Below are positions 45,461 to 58,100 of a stretch of DNA of 64,000 nucleotides, in pieces. Within the stretch, counting starts at the first letter, position 1; every line of letters begins with the position of its first letter. Origin of the DNA: Nymphaea colorata (Eukaryota; Streptophyta; Magnoliopsida; Nymphaeales; Nymphaeaceae); assembly GCF_008831285.2 (NCBI RefSeq), contig NC_045144.1, positions 1,736,001-1,800,000 of the forward strand. The letters run 5' to 3'. Both the position numbers and the translations under genes were made by a program. The notes under the pieces are model-generated. The model made no database searches and was not told the DNA's origin. It saw only the letters and a list, made by a program, of their open reading frames with translations.

Positions 45461-46080
45461 TTTGACAAGATCATTCATAAATTTATCTGGGATGGTGATC
45501 GGCCTTCGGATTGCCTTGCGCAATGGGATGTGGTTGCCCTTCCGCGTCTTCTTGGGGGTGCTGAGATTACCAACCTTAGTCGAGCTTATGAGTCTTCTCT
45601 GTGTTCTTGGTGATGACGTCTGGCAACTGACCACTCACCCATCACCCTATTCATTTTCTCCAAATTTGACCTGCCGTGTTTGGAATACTTTCATCTCTCA
45701 GACCTCTCCCTCCCACTTTTGGTGTGACCTGCTTTCTGCCCTTCCACTTTTCCTCCGCCTTGCTGACCTACCATCGTTTGCATCCCCATCCTGGCCTCTT
45801 TCACCTTCCCGTGAATTTACTTTTTCTTCTTGCTACCTGGCCTCCTTTGGCTCTTCTGTGGCGTTGCTTTTGTTTGGCTTCTTCTTGTTGGCCACATTAA
45901 CACTTTTGACCACTTGCAGCGCCTTGACATAAGTTTAGCTAACCAGTGTATCCTCTGTCTCTCCGCGACTGAGTCTCGAGTCCACTTTTTTACCTCTTCC
46001 CCTTTTTTCTTTAGTGTTCTTGTGTCTACCTGGCCTTCCCTTGTTAGTAGCCTTCCTGACCCACTCTCAATTCGTTTTTT
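45278..46080 (+). pseudogene. LINE ORF2 C-terminal region with zinc-binding motif
   Basis: LPGHIILTKQCLASVLLH and HKFIWDGD follow RT as in plant LINEs. After frame changes, LANQCILCLSATESRVHFF (about 45935-45995) matches the zinc-binding RT-associated domain (C-x2-C...H). Confidence 0.75.
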
Positions 46081-46508
46081 TCCCCTCTTATGTCCTTCCC
46101 TAGCCTGGCTGTTTCCTGGGGTCGTGTCTAGAGGTTGTGGCTCATTTCAGGTTGGTGACGCATTTGGGAGGAGCACAACAACAGGGTCTTCAGGTGCACA
46201 TTCTCTTCGTCGAAGTCTGTGGTTCTTCTTGTGCAGAGAGATATACATTTTGCCATTCGGCTACGACGTCGTCCTCGGTCTGTGGCTGGGTGATTGTGCC
46301 GTTCCGTCTTCCCACTCTCTCCCCATCCTTCTTTTTTTTGTTTTACTGTGCGTTGTATTGTATATTTCGTCATTTTTGTTCTATTTTGCATTTGTTATTG
46401 TATCTGGGGGACTTCTTGTCCCCAAATTTTGGTATTGATTCCTATTTTATCAGCTCTCTCTCTCTCTCTCCTTTCCGTCTCTACATCACTTTTTTACATC
46501 ACCATGCT

Positions 46509-49500
46509 TGGTGGGAACCTTGACCCCGCTAGCGATTTCTACGCCCGACAATAGATCCCAAGTCTAGGATCAACTCGCGGGAGCCTAAAGTCCAAACTTA
46601 AACAAATTATATTTACAAAATATATCCCCACCGGACAGCAACCCCGGCTTAATAGTACCCTGGGTAAAAGATACACGTGTGTTTTCCCAAACCCACGGTT
46701 TAAACCTTACTACAACACTAAGGGGATCAAGACTTGTACAAACGTGAGCGATACAAATTTAACTATCACAACACACTCAACATTCACTCACAAACCATTC
46801 ATACAATCCCTAGAACGGCCAAACCATGCCCTTTCCCTTTGGGGTTTAGCTACCCGCAGTCATGTCCTTGGCAATGTGCCTTTGAGAGACTACTGACAGT
46901 AGCAATTGGTTAGAGCCTGGTTTAGAAAACAAATACTTCCAATAACCCCGTTCTATAGGATGTTTAGATATTACTTAGCCGATGAGAGATCGGCTAAACC
47001 ACTCTCAGATATCACAGCAAGGAGGTGGAACGAAGGCTAGGCCCGCCTGGCCTAGGACTGCTGGTGGACTGGTGGAAGCTGGCCGAGAGAGAGACGGAGT
47101 GTCTCGGCGATGGAAGGGGACATCGCTGGGGCTGCCGGCTACGCCTGGTGGATGGAGTGTGGTTGCTGCTGGCCTCGGTCGACCAAGAGAGACAACAATG
47201 TGGTGGAGGAGCGCTTAGTAGGAGGCAGGAGCTCGGCCCACCTGGACGAGGTCGCCTTGGCGCCTGTGATGTTGAACACGAACAACCTTGGAGATAAGCC
47301 TAGCTAATGGACTCCAAGGGGGACTGGCCGAGCTCGGAGCAAGGAAGTGAGCTCGGTATAGGTTTGGGTAGACTCGGTCTAGGTGAAGTTGGGTGAGGTG
47401 AGTTAGGTGGCCTAAGTGAGCTCGGTCTGAGATATGAGCTGAGCTCAGATGGACTTGGTCGAAGTAATTAGGTAGTGGGTTAGCTTGGGTAAAGCCGGTA
47501 GATGAAGGTTGGAGTTAAGGCTATGGGAGATGGCTTACTAATGACGAGAGGTTGTCCCTAATGAGTAGGGTCGGTTATGAGGATGGGTTACACCAAGGGG
47601 TTCACTAGTGCGTCGGGTGATTGATAATAATGAGGTGGAGTAATTGAGTGAGGTTAAAACTAGAGCTAATGGACTAGGATCGGTTATAAGAATTGGAAGG
47701 GGTAAGGGGTTGCGAAGGGCCTCCTAGCTAAGTGAATTCAATACTTACCTTAAATCCTCAATGATGGCAGGTGGTGTGCTAGATGATGAGAGTTAGAGCT
47801 GGTGCGAGCGTTGTAGGTGAGGTTTGGAGTGGTGGAGGGAAGCCACGTAGGTGATGAACGGCTGATGGTGGAGTGCGCAAGGAGTTTTGTAACTCCTCAC
47901 TTAAAGATGAGGGACTCCAAGAGAGGGCTGCAGAGTGTAACGGTTGCAGCTCGCTCCCTCTCTTTAATTCTGATGGAGGCCCCAAAGACGAAGCTGTCCT
48001 TGCTGATTTAATTCCAACTTAATAACTAATAATTCTAATCTTGGGCAAACTACGAATTATCGGAAATGATCGGGTGCCTCTCGGTTTCAGCCGGAATAGT
48101 GGCAGCGTCCAGTTTTCTGGCTTGCAGGGGCAGGATTCCGTCCGGGAGCTGGTTCTCCACGATGGCTGGTCGGATTCGCCTGAAACTTGGTGGGGATGTT
48201 GCTAATATCTGGGCGATTCTAATGGAATAAGCTAGAGAGTGAAATCTGCCATGGGTTGCTTCAGACTTCTGCCAATTTGTTGTTTTGATTCCGCCAAGCC
48301 GTGAACACGATCTTGCTTGATTTTGGGATTTCGGCTATGGGGATTTAATCTCCTCTTTCGACAGCAGTATCACGATTCGATTGGAGTTGGATTGCTGCTG
48401 CCATGGATGGGTTTTCAAGTTAATCCACAGATCAATTTTGCTGAAATCCGACTGGTCTTCTACCAATGGATTCCGACGATTTCTCTCAGTTTCTCACCGT
48501 GAAAAAGAGTCCTATCAAGCCGAGCATCGGCCATCCTTTCCAGCAATTTTCTCTCCTTTTTTGGCATAAATTAAGAGGCTTACTAGGGACGACTTCTGTT
48601 GACTTTTGTTTCTGATCGAGCAACGAGGGAGCTGGGAGATTTATCGGCACTTACCTCGACTCGTGCAGCCGGAGTCTTGCGCTTGGGTACTAGGCGACTA
48701 GAGCCACGAGTCGCTCTCCTCCAAGCCTTCTCGGTTGCTGCTCACCGCCTCTAATTCCTTTTGTGATTGAAGGAATTGCAGTGTGAGTAGCCTGCAATGT
48801 CGTTGGGGAATTTGGGCGTAGGATAAAATCACCGATGGAGGTTTTCCGGTTGCCTCCAAAGAAGAATTCTCTCCTTTTCGAACTTCAACCAGAGCCACGG
48901 GTTGAAGCTTGCAATTTCCAGTCACCAGTGGTAAGTCGATGAGAGGAAGAGACAGGCGAGAGCCAATTTCACACGAACACTTCAATTTTGATTCTTAGAT
49001 TGCATAATGAAAAATGAACTTACAAAGAGTTTAAATACTAAAACATAGAACCGGATCCCTTACTTGGATCGGGACACTTGCTGAAATAAAGACTCGACTA
49101 TAAGCAAATGCATGAAAGGGAAATTGAGACAAGATGTCTTAGAAGTTCAGTGAGTTTGGCTTCTCCCTCGCGGGTTCTGCCATATAACCTGCCTAAGTTC
49201 GACCTTAGGCTTGCCACGCGTGGACTTGGTCAGGACTAGACTCAAGGTTCAAACTTACTATAACCGGATCTTGGTCTAGTTCCCGTGCCTGCTCATCCTT
49301 GAAGTCTTCAGCCCGCTGCCCGTGCTCCGTTGATGGTGCTCCGCCCACACTGCCTGCTGCATCAACTTCAAGTTCCGCGTTAGCCTCCTTTAGCCCATCT
49401 ACGCTTTCCATTATGCTGGCCACAATCCTGGCCGAAGGTGCTCGGCTCTCTTGGCCTCGCTTGGCCATGCTCGCTCTGGTTCTTGGCCTCCCTGTAGGAA

Positions 49501-49511
49501 GGTTTGCTTCA
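46509..49511 (-). repeat. 3' LTR of chromovirus, 3,003 bp
   Basis: Plus-strand ends TGGTGGGAACC and GGTTTGCTTCA. Its inner 300 bp encodes the last ~100 codons of pol. Otherwise no gene; short open frames (for example near 47025-47297 and 48381-48569) recur in both LTRs without recognisable domains. Confidence 0.9.
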
Positions 49512-49680
49512 GATCTTCCCTCCTTACCTCGAGCTTGCTCCCAAGCTCGTGCAGTGGGAAAACGCTTAACTATTTGCTCAAATTCTTTCCACGAAGTGCC
49601 GTTGTCTGGACCTTTCCATTCAACCATGACTTCATGACACAATCTACCATTTCGATGAAAATGTCTATGTTCAAGAATTC
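49205..49680 (-). pseudogene. Pol C-terminus with chromodomain, running into the 3' LTR
   Basis: The chromodomain reads ILEHRHFHRNGRLCHEVMVE then WKGPDNGTSWKEFEQIVKRF, a module that targets integration to marked chromatin. A charged, Ala/Glu-rich tail follows to TAA at 49205-49207. From 49511 leftward this tail lies within the 3' LTR, so its sequence also occurs in the 5' LTR at 57862-58160. In frame with integrase, separated from it by a stop at 49679. Confidence 0.85.
49512..49525 (-). other. Polypurine tract of chromovirus
   Basis: Minus-strand AAGGAGGGAAGATC abuts the LTR start TGAAGCAAACC. It overlaps the pol coding frame, as expected when pol ends in the LTR. Confidence 0.8.
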
Positions 49681-50902
49681 AGTATGGTGTTGGTTGTTGT
49701 TGGCTCGAAATTTGTTTAATCTGCCTTAACACTTCTCCAATGTGCGGTTTTAGTCGAGTAACATGGAAGACTGGATGGACTAAGGCCGTTTGTGGGAGGC
49801 CTAATCTGTTAGATGCTTTCCCAATCTTTTGTAGCACTGGGAATGACCTAAAAAACCTTGGTAAGAGCTTAGAGTAAGGTTGCCCTAAGAGGGACTTTTG
49901 CCTCATTGGTAATCTTTTGAGTCATACATAGTCTCCTACCATAAATTCACAATCCTTCGTGCCCTTGTCATATGTCTGTTTCATTCGATTTTGGGCTTTG
50001 ATGATATTCTGCCTGAGTGATGCTAGCACCTCTTCCCTTGCGCGTAACTTACAATCAACATTTTCTTCTTTCGCTGTGCCTTCTTCATGTTTTGGAATTG
50101 TTGGAGGGGGCATTCCGTAGAGAGCTTCATATGGCGTGGTTTGAGTAGACGAGTGCCAACTCGTATTGTAGGACCATTCGGCCCATGACAGATATTTCAC
50201 CTAAGAGTTGGGTCTTTCTCTTGCAAAGCAACATAGATATGTTTCTAAAGAACGGTTGACCACTTCACTTTGCCAATCAATCTGAGGATGTGGGCAATAC
50301 TGAATTGGATTGTTGTTCCCATCTGCTCCATATACTCTTCCAAAATTCACTCATGAAGATTAAATCTCTATCGCAGACTATTGTTTGAGGCATGCCATGT
50401 AGTTTCCCTACGTGATCTTGGTACTTAATACCCACCATCTGTCCATGATATTTCTTAGGTAAGGGAACGAAGTGGCTTTATTTTGTTAGCCTATCGACCA
50501 CCACGAGTATGGCTTTCTTGTTTTCTGGTCATGGAAGGGCATCTATAAAATCCATGGTGACATCGGTCCCTGGCTTTTCTGGTACTGGTAAGGGATTTAG
50601 ATGGCCCAGAGGCTTAATCCCCTCATAATTTTCCCGTTGGCAAATTTGACACTGTTTAACATAGTTCCTCATGTATTCTTCATTCCGGTCCACCAAAATT
50701 GAGCCTTCACTTGGTTGAGTGTTTTGACTACTCCTTCATGGCCTGCTAATGGAGTGGAGTGAAAATGTTGTAGTAATTCTTGCTTTAAGGCCGATTTGGG
50801 TGGAACCACTGTGCGGTTCTTTCTCATAAGTAATCGGCCCTTGATGGTATAGTGGGGAATGGTCCCCGGATTATGAGTGACGGAGGCTTTGATGAGCCTC
50901 AA
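49679..50902 (-). pseudogene. Chromovirus integrase, several stops
   Basis: N-terminal zinc region with HSTPLAGHEG and KAQFWWTGM (50902-50669), then the core with MDFIDALP, VVVDRLTK and IVCDRDLIF in 50200-50640 interrupted by stops, then LSWAEWSYNTSWH and PYEALYG (50200-49922), and HPVFHVTRLKPHIG (49906-49679). All in one frame, so decay is mainly by substitution to stops. Confidence 0.85.
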
Positions 50903-50938
50903 CCCTTCGTCCTCTTGTTGCTCATTAGCTATTCGGTC

Positions 50939-51546
50939 TCATAAATTGGTCCCCATGATTGAAAGTGTCAAGAATTGTTCATCCAACCTTGATAGCGCAT
51001 CTGCCGTAGTATTGTCTGGTCTTTTCTTATACTCGATTTCAAAATCGTATCCGAGGAGTTTGGCCAACCACCTTTGTTGTGTTGGTGTTGAAACTCGTTG
51101 TTTGAGCATATATTTAAGGCTGTTCTGATCTGTCTTCACGATGAATCTTCGGCCTTGAGGTAAGACCTCCATTTCTCAACTGACAACACTATGGCAAGAA
51201 GTTCTTTCTCGTACATCGATAATGGTTTGGCTCGGTTGGTGAGAGTCTTCGACATATATGCTATCGGGTGCCCTTCTTGGCTGAGGACAGCTCCTATGCC
51301 AATGTCACAAGCATCTGTTTCAATAGTGAAAGGCTTGCTAAAATCGAGCAAGGTGAGAACATGTGCTGTTATGAGTGCCAATTTCAATTTATCAAATGTC
51401 TCTCTTGCTTTGTCTGACCAAGCGAATGCTCCTTTCTTAGTCATTTGGGTTAATGGGGCAGCTACGAGCCCGTAGCCTTGAATGAATCTTCTACAATAGC
51501 CGGTTAACCCAAGAAATCTACGGAGGCTTTTCAAGTCTTTTGGCAA
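50939..51546 (-). pseudogene. Chromovirus RNase H, frameshifted
   Basis: FTIETDACDIGIGAVLSQEG with the first Asp, AYMSKTLTNR, YEKELLAIVLSVEKWR with the Glu, then after a one-base shift near 51160 FIVKTDQNSLKYML with the second Asp and NTTADALSR at the end. Active-site residues are present but in two frames. Confidence 0.85.
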
Positions 51547-51549
51547 AGG

Positions 51550-52371
51550 CTAGTTATTCATTGCCTCTAATTTTTCGGGGTATGTTAACCCTTCTTTGGA
51601 TACTATGTGCCCAAGATATCCGATTGAGGGCTGACCAAAGCTACATTTTGACCTCTTAGCATAAAGACGATGTTCCCTCAAAATTTGTAAGGTCGTGGCC
51701 AAGTGGGCGGCATGTTGCTCTACTGACTGGCTATATACGAGAATATCATCAAAGAATACCAATATGAAGTTTCTAATATACCTCCTGAAAACATCATTTA
51801 TGCACCTCTGGAATGTGGTGGGTGCATTGGTTAAGCCAAAAGACATTACCAAGAACTTATAGTGTCCATCATGAGTTCTAAAAGCTGTTTTTGGAATGTC
51901 TTCATCGTGCATTCTAATCTGGTGGTAGCCTGCCCATAGGTCTATTTTGGAAAACACAGAGGCACCGGTTAACTCATCTAGAAGTTTGTTGATTACCGGT
52001 ATTGGGTGCCGGTCCTTCACGGTTGCCTCATTTAGCGCTCTATAGTCTATGCAGAAACGCCATGTGTTATCTTTCTTTTTAACTAATAAGACTGGCGAGG
52101 AGAAAGGACTGCAGCCAAGGCGTATGATACCACCCTCTATCATCTCCTTAACCAATCTTTCAATTTCTGCTTTTTGGTGATGACCATAACAATATGGTCG
52201 AACGTTGACAGGTTCAGCGCCTTGATTCATGATGATTCTATGGTCATCAGCTCGACGTGGAGGAAGACCTTTCGGTTCCTCAAAGAGATCTGAAAACTGT
52301 TCAAGCACGTGTTGGACCTCGACTGGTATATTTTCTTCTTGCTCATCTTTGGCTGGTATGTTCGTGGCCAT
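51550..52371 (-). pseudogene. Chromovirus reverse transcriptase
   Basis: [41 protein letters not shown] and the catalytic [10 protein letters not shown] appear in order, then LGHIVSKEG. The domain itself is open over 273 codons, ending at an in-frame TAG (51550-51552) before the RNase H connection. FDD is typical of this clade. Confidence 0.9.
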
Positions 52372-53240
52372 AGTAACAACCCAAAATGCTGGTTGTTGGC
52401 GACTAGTGCCTTAAGTGCTGCTGCCTTTGGTTCAACGTTGGTGTTTACTGCCTTCAGGGTGACGTGGTGGTCACCTCCCTCCTTAGCAAAGGACATACTC
52501 ATGTCCTTGAAATTGATGTCGCCAAGAGTCTCTAGCCATTGTACTCCCAATACCACATCGACACCACCGATGGGGAGTACTAAAAGGTCGGCCGTAAATG
52601 GCACCTTTTGCATGCATAGTAGGATGCCTTTGCACTTTTGTGTGCATACGAGTTTGGACCCATCTCCTACCATGACTGCGATTGGTTGTTCTTCTAGCGG
52701 GTGCCCAACTGCTTGAGCTGCCTCATCACTAACGAAATTGTGTGTACCACTCGAGTCAAGGAGTACTACAACTTTATGTTTTCCAATCTTGCCAACGACC
52801 CTCATGGCATTTGGCCGTTTGGGGTCAGTCAAGGCATGACATGTCCCTTCAATACTCTCTGATGCATTCGTATCCATTTTGGCTTCATTCGGACTAGGTG
52901 GATTTGTATTTTGGCTAGACTCTTCTTCTTCTTCATCGCTTTCATCAATGACTTCAAAAACTTGAAGATTTTTGCACTTGTGAGTACGACTCCATGGTTC
53001 TTTGTAGTTAAAGCACTGATTGTTTTTTATCATTTTCTCCCTCTCTTGCCTAGTTATGTAAGTGGTAGGCACTCGGTCACGGTAGAGGGGTTTTTGTTCT
53101 TCTCTTTTGAAAGGCATAGGCTTCCTTGGTGGTAGCCCTTTATACTTGTTTGGTTCGTTACCTCTGTAAGGTTTTCTTAGGCCATTCTTGTGTCTATTTC
53201 TCTCTTCAACTGCGCGTGCTTCGGCGAAACATTCTACCAA
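52227..53240 (-). pseudogene. Chromovirus gag tail and protease
   Basis: Begins in gag with a Lys/Arg-rich stretch and a damaged knuckle [14 protein letters not shown], where the second Cys is Tyr. The protease follows near 52800-52400 with [14 protein letters not shown] and [12 protein letters not shown]. Normally the active site is Asp-Ser-Gly; here it reads Asp-Ser-Ser-Gly, likely inactive. A frameshift leads into RT; the frames overlap at 52227-52371. Confidence 0.8.
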
Positions 53241-54264
53241 ATTGGTGTATTTCTTTGTTGCTCATCTATCTTGACCTCCTCTTTAAGGCCGCCGATGTAG
53301 GCACCGATTAGTGACTTGGTGGTCCAATCAACCATGGATGAAAAACTTTCGAATTTGCTTTGGTACTCTCGAACTAAGGACGTTTGTATCAAATCTTTTA
53401 GCTCGATGTCAAAGTCGGTGTATGCTGAATCTCCAAATCGTGTTTGTAAACCCTCACTAAAATTCTCCCAAGTGATATTTAGCTGATGGCGTTTGAACCA
53501 TCAATACCACTTCATAGCTTCTCCGTTGAAATTGAGGATCGTGGTAGTAACCCATCCGTTTTCAGGCACACTATCAAAATATTCTTCTACCTTGAAGAGC
53601 CAATTCTTGGCATCTACCCTTGTAAATCATGGAAAATCAATCTTAACGGCTGGGTTCTTCTTCTTGGCTGAGCTTGGTTACGTATGCCTCTAAAGGGTTC
53701 TCCTTCAACAAACATAGTATCCTCATCTTCCTCACTTTCATCCTTGCCCCTGTTTTTACTAAAATGCTGATTTTGGGGCGCTTGGTGCTGGCTGCTAGAG
53801 CCGAACCTAAAATGAAAATCGGGCCCTTGTTGGTATCCCTTGCTTCCTTGGCCTTCGAGTTGGCTGGTGCCATTATGGACGAAGTGATCAAACTGGTTGA
53901 AACTGTCGGAAAAAGGTGGGACAAATTGGTTGTTCATTGGCGCCTTGCCTTTGTCCTGATTCGGAGGGGGGCCTTGGGTGGTTCGGTCAAACTGTTCCAT
54001 TCTTTTCATCAACGTGTTTTGGCCAGCGATCAAGGAGTTCATCATTTGCTTCATCTGGTCCCATTCGTCAAGCTTACCAAGGGACTTCTTGTATTTATTG
54101 AGTTCATGTCGCATTTGGTTCACATATGTCTCAAAGGAATTCACTCGGCCTTGGTGTAAGGTTTCCATATCCAGTAAGTTGGATTCGACTTGTTCTTCTC
54201 GGTTGGAAATCTCAACTTCTTGCTCGGAAGAATCATGGACAGTGGGTTTGGCTTTCTTCCCCAT
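53230..54264 (-). pseudogene. Chromovirus gag
   Basis: ATG at 54262-54264 (MGKKAKPTVHD). An N-terminal acidic part is followed by a likely coiled coil (about residues 50-95, LNKYKKSLGKLDEW) and a Gln/Asn/Pro-rich linker. After a frameshift near 53640 the retrotrans_gag core appears (WLFKVEEYFDSVPENGW, MKWYWWFKRH) down to about 53240. 54265-55116 is the untranslated leader. Confidence 0.8.
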
Positions 54265-55116
54265 TGAAAATTCTGCTCTTAGTTCTGTAGCACGACTGAT
54301 AAAACAATCAACAAACTGGTGCTACCGCTAACGACTGAAGAGGAAACCACTTGTTATTGTGCTGGTCGCCGGAAATTCTTCAGAAAAACCAGCGCTGCTT
54401 GTAAATTCAATTAATTTACGTCTAGAACTCTAAAAATCATGAAACTTGGCTGAAAAATACTAGACACGCTAGGGAATCCAATGACGCCAAATGCAGTTTC
54501 TAATTCCTATCTAATCTAAGTCGATATGCATAGAAAGTCATGCTTGGACCTCGGTTGTCAAGCTCATCGCTCGTTCTTCAGCCGCGCAGGAAACTTCCAG
54601 CGACAGGGGTCCACTCAAAAAATCATAACTTTTCAACTGTATTCCAAAAAATCTGAAATTTTAACTGGTGATACCTGAGAAGTAGGGGCTCCCAACAAGG
54701 CTAAACTCGACCAATTCCGACAATGGAGGTGACAACGCCGGCCACCGGAATCTGGCATAGTTTCTGGTCTTTCAGAAACTGTAACGCACAGGCTGCTGAT
54801 TATGATTTCAACACTTGCTGCTTCAAACGGACTCTGTTTCACACGAAATTAGGATAGAGTATGCTCAGAAAAGTTATAATCAGGTTGGTACAGGATTTAT
54901 CACGGATCACCGAAAATTCGCCCGATTTTGTCATTTGATTGGGCTGGACTGCTTTTACCTTTCTTCAGACGGCTGCTATTCTAACTCAACCTGCTATGAA
55001 ATCCGAGTGTATAATTCCTAACTCTACTGAAATCTGATATAACCTTCTGCCAAACTGAAAATCTTCTACTACAATCTGAAAATCAACTGAAATCTACCAC
55101 TGACTGCCGCAAGTGT

Positions 55117-55128
55117 GCTCTGATACCA
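55117..55128 (-). other. Primer binding site, initiator-Met tRNA type
   Basis: Minus-strand TGGTATCAGAGC, the classical plant tRNA-iMet complement, two bases from the 5' LTR. Confidence 0.95.
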
Positions 55129-55130
55129 AC

Positions 55131-58100
55131 TGGTGGGAACCTTTACCCAGCTAGTGATTTCTACGCCTGAGAATAGATCCCAAGTCCAGGATCAACTCGC
55201 GAGAGCCTAAAGTCCAAACTTAAGCAAATTAGATTTACAAAATATATCCCCGCCGGACAACAACCCCGGCTTAATAGTACCATGGGTAAAAGATACACGT
55301 GTGTTTTCCTAGACCCATGGTTTAAACTGTACTACAACACTAAGGGGATCAAGGCTTGTACAAACATGAGCGATACAAATTTAATTCTCACAACTCACTC
55401 AACATTCATTCACAATCCATTCATACAATCCATAGAACGGCCAAACCATGCCCTTTCCCTTTGGGGGTTTAGCTACCCGTAGCCGTGTCCTTGGCAAGGT
55501 GCCTTCGAGAGACTACTGACAGTAGCAATTGGGTAGAGTCTGGTTTAGAAAACAAATACTTCCAATAACCCCATTCTATAGGATGTTTAGATATTACTTA
55601 GCCGATGAGAGATCGGCTAAATTAGCAATTAGATCAGAGGGAAAACCAGTGGCTCAGCCACTCTCAGATATCACAGCAAGGAGGTGGAACGAAGGCTAGG
55701 CCCGCCTGGCCTAGGACTGCTGGTGGACTGGTGGAAGCTGGCCGAGAGAGAGACAGAGTGTCTCGGCGATGGAAGGGGACAGCGCTGGGGCTGCCGGCTA
55801 CGCCTGGTGGATGGAGTGTGGTTGCTGCTGGCCTCGGTCGACCAAGAGAGACAACAATGTGGTGGACGAGCGCTTAGTAGGAGGCAGGGGCTCGGCCCAC
55901 CTGGACGAGGTCGCCTTGGCGCCTGTGATGTTGAACACGAACAACCTTGGAGATAAGCCTAGCTAATGGACTCCAAGGGGGACTGGCCGAGCTCGGAGCA
56001 AGGAAGTGAGCTCGGTATAGGTTTGGGTAGACTCGGTCTAGGTGAAGTTGGGTGAGGTGAGTTAGGTGGCCTAAGTGAGCTCAGTCTGAGATATGAGCTG
56101 AGCTCGGATGGACATGGTCGAAGTAATTAGGTAGTGGGTTAGCTTGGGTAGAGCTGGTAGACGAAGGTTGGAGTTAAGGCTATGGGAGATGGCTTACTAA
56201 TGACGAGAGGTGGTCCCTAATGAGTAGGGTCGGTTATGAGGATGGGTTACACCAAGGGGTTCACTAGTGCGTAGGGTGATTGATAATAATGAGGTGGAGT
56301 AATTGAGTGAGGTTAAAACTAGAGCTAATGGACTAGGATCGGTTATAAGAATTGGAAGGGGTAAGGGGTTGAGAAGGGCCTCCTAGCTAAGTGAATTCAA
56401 TACTTACCTTAAATCCTCAATGATGGCAGGTGGTGTGCTAGATGATGAGAGTTAGAGCTGGTGTGAGCGTTGGAGGTGAGGTTTGGAGTGGTGGAGGGAA
56501 GCCACGTAGGTGATGAACGGCTGATGGTGGAGTGCGCAAGGAGTTTTGTAACTCCTCACTTAAAGACGAGGGACTCCAAGAGAGGGCTGCAGAGTGTAAC
56601 GGTTGCAGCTCGCTCCCTCTCTTTAATTCTGATGGAGGCCCCAAAGACGAAGCTGCCCTTGCTGATTTAATTCCAACTTAATAACTAATAATTCTAATCT
56701 TTGGCAAACTACGAATTATCGGAAATGATGGGGTGCCTCTCGGTTTCAGCCGGAATAGTGGCAGCGTCCAGTTTTCTGGCGTGCAGGGGCAGGATTCTGT
56801 CCGGGAGCTGGTTCTCCACGATGGCTGGTCGGATTCGCCTGAAACTTGGTGGGGATGTTGCTAATATCTGGGCGATTCTAATGGAATAAGCTAGAGAGTG
56901 AAATCTGCCATGGGTTGCTTCAGACTTCTGCCAATTTGTTGTTTTGATTCCGCCAAGCCGTGAACACGATCTTGCTTGATTTTGGGATTTCGGCTATGGG
57001 GATTTAATCTCCTCTTTCGACAGCAGTATCACGATTCGATTGGAGTTGGATTGCTGCTGCCATGGATGGGTTTTCAAGTTAATCCACAGATCAATTTCGC
57101 TGAAATCCGACTGGTCTTCTACCAATGGATTCCGACGATTTCTCTCAATTTCTCTCCGTGAAAAAGAGTCCTATCAAGCCGAGCATCGGCCTTCCTTTCC
57201 AGCAATTTTCTCTCCTTTTTTGGCATAAATTAAGAGGCTTACTAGGGACGACTTCTGCTGACTTTTGTTTCTGCTCGAGCAACGAGGGAGCCGGGAGATT
57301 TATCGGTACTTACCTCGACTCGTGCAGCCAGTCTTGCGCTTGGGTACTAGGCGACTAGAGCCACAAGTCGCTCTCCTCCAAGCCTTCTCGGTTGCTGCTC
57401 ACTGCCTCTAATTCCTTTTGTGATTGTAGGAATTGCACTGTGAGTAGCCTGCAATGTCGTTGGGGAATTTGGGCGTAGGATAAAATCACCGATGGAGGTT
57501 TTCCGGTTGCTTCCAAAGAAGAATTCTCTCCTTTTCGAACTTCAACCAGAGCCACGGGTTGAAGCTTGCAATTTCCGGTCACCGGTGGTAAGTCGATGAG
57601 AGGAAGAGACAGGCGAGAGCCAATTTCACACGAACACTTCAATTTTGATTCTTAGATTGCATAATGAAAAATGAACTTACAAAGAGTTTAAATACTAAAA
57701 CATAGAACCGGATCCCTTACTTGGATCGGGACACTTGCTGAAATAAAGACTCGACTATAAGCAAATGCATGAAAGGGAAATTGAGACAAGATGTCTCGGA
57801 AGTTCAGTGAGTTTGGCTTCTCCCTCGCGGGTTCTGCCATATAACCTACCTAAGTTCGGCCTTAGGCTGCGTGGACTGGGTCAGGACTAGACTCAAGGTT
57901 CGAACTTGCTATAACCGGATCTAGGTCTAGTTCCCGTGCCTGCTCATCCTTGAAGTCTTCAGCCCACTGCCCGCGCTCCACTGATGATGCTCCTCCCACA
58001 CCGCCCGCCGCATCAACTTCAAGTTCTGCGTTTGCCTCCTTTAGCCCATCTACGCTTTCCATTATGCTGGCCGCAATCCTGGCCGAAGGCGCTCGGCTCT

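Larger units (their letters stand above)
41000..46437 (+). mobile_element. LINE (non-LTR retrotransposon), decayed
   Basis: Plus-strand remnants of an L1-type plant LINE: a Pro-rich ORF1 region, an AP-endonuclease (43034-43816), a reverse transcriptase (44300-45460) and a zinc-binding tail (to about 46080). Domains are split over all three frames. The 5' border is uncertain and no poly-A tail or target duplication is clear. The chromovirus lies 72 bp beyond the 3' end. Confidence 0.8.

Noticed and set aside
45050-45634. 194-codon minus-strand frame
   Set aside because: It is the antisense of the LINE reverse transcriptase.
47025-47297. Open frames in the chromovirus LTR (also at 55684-55956) as a conserved gene
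   Set aside because: They recur only because the LTR is present twice; no start context or domain, and they are antisense to the element.
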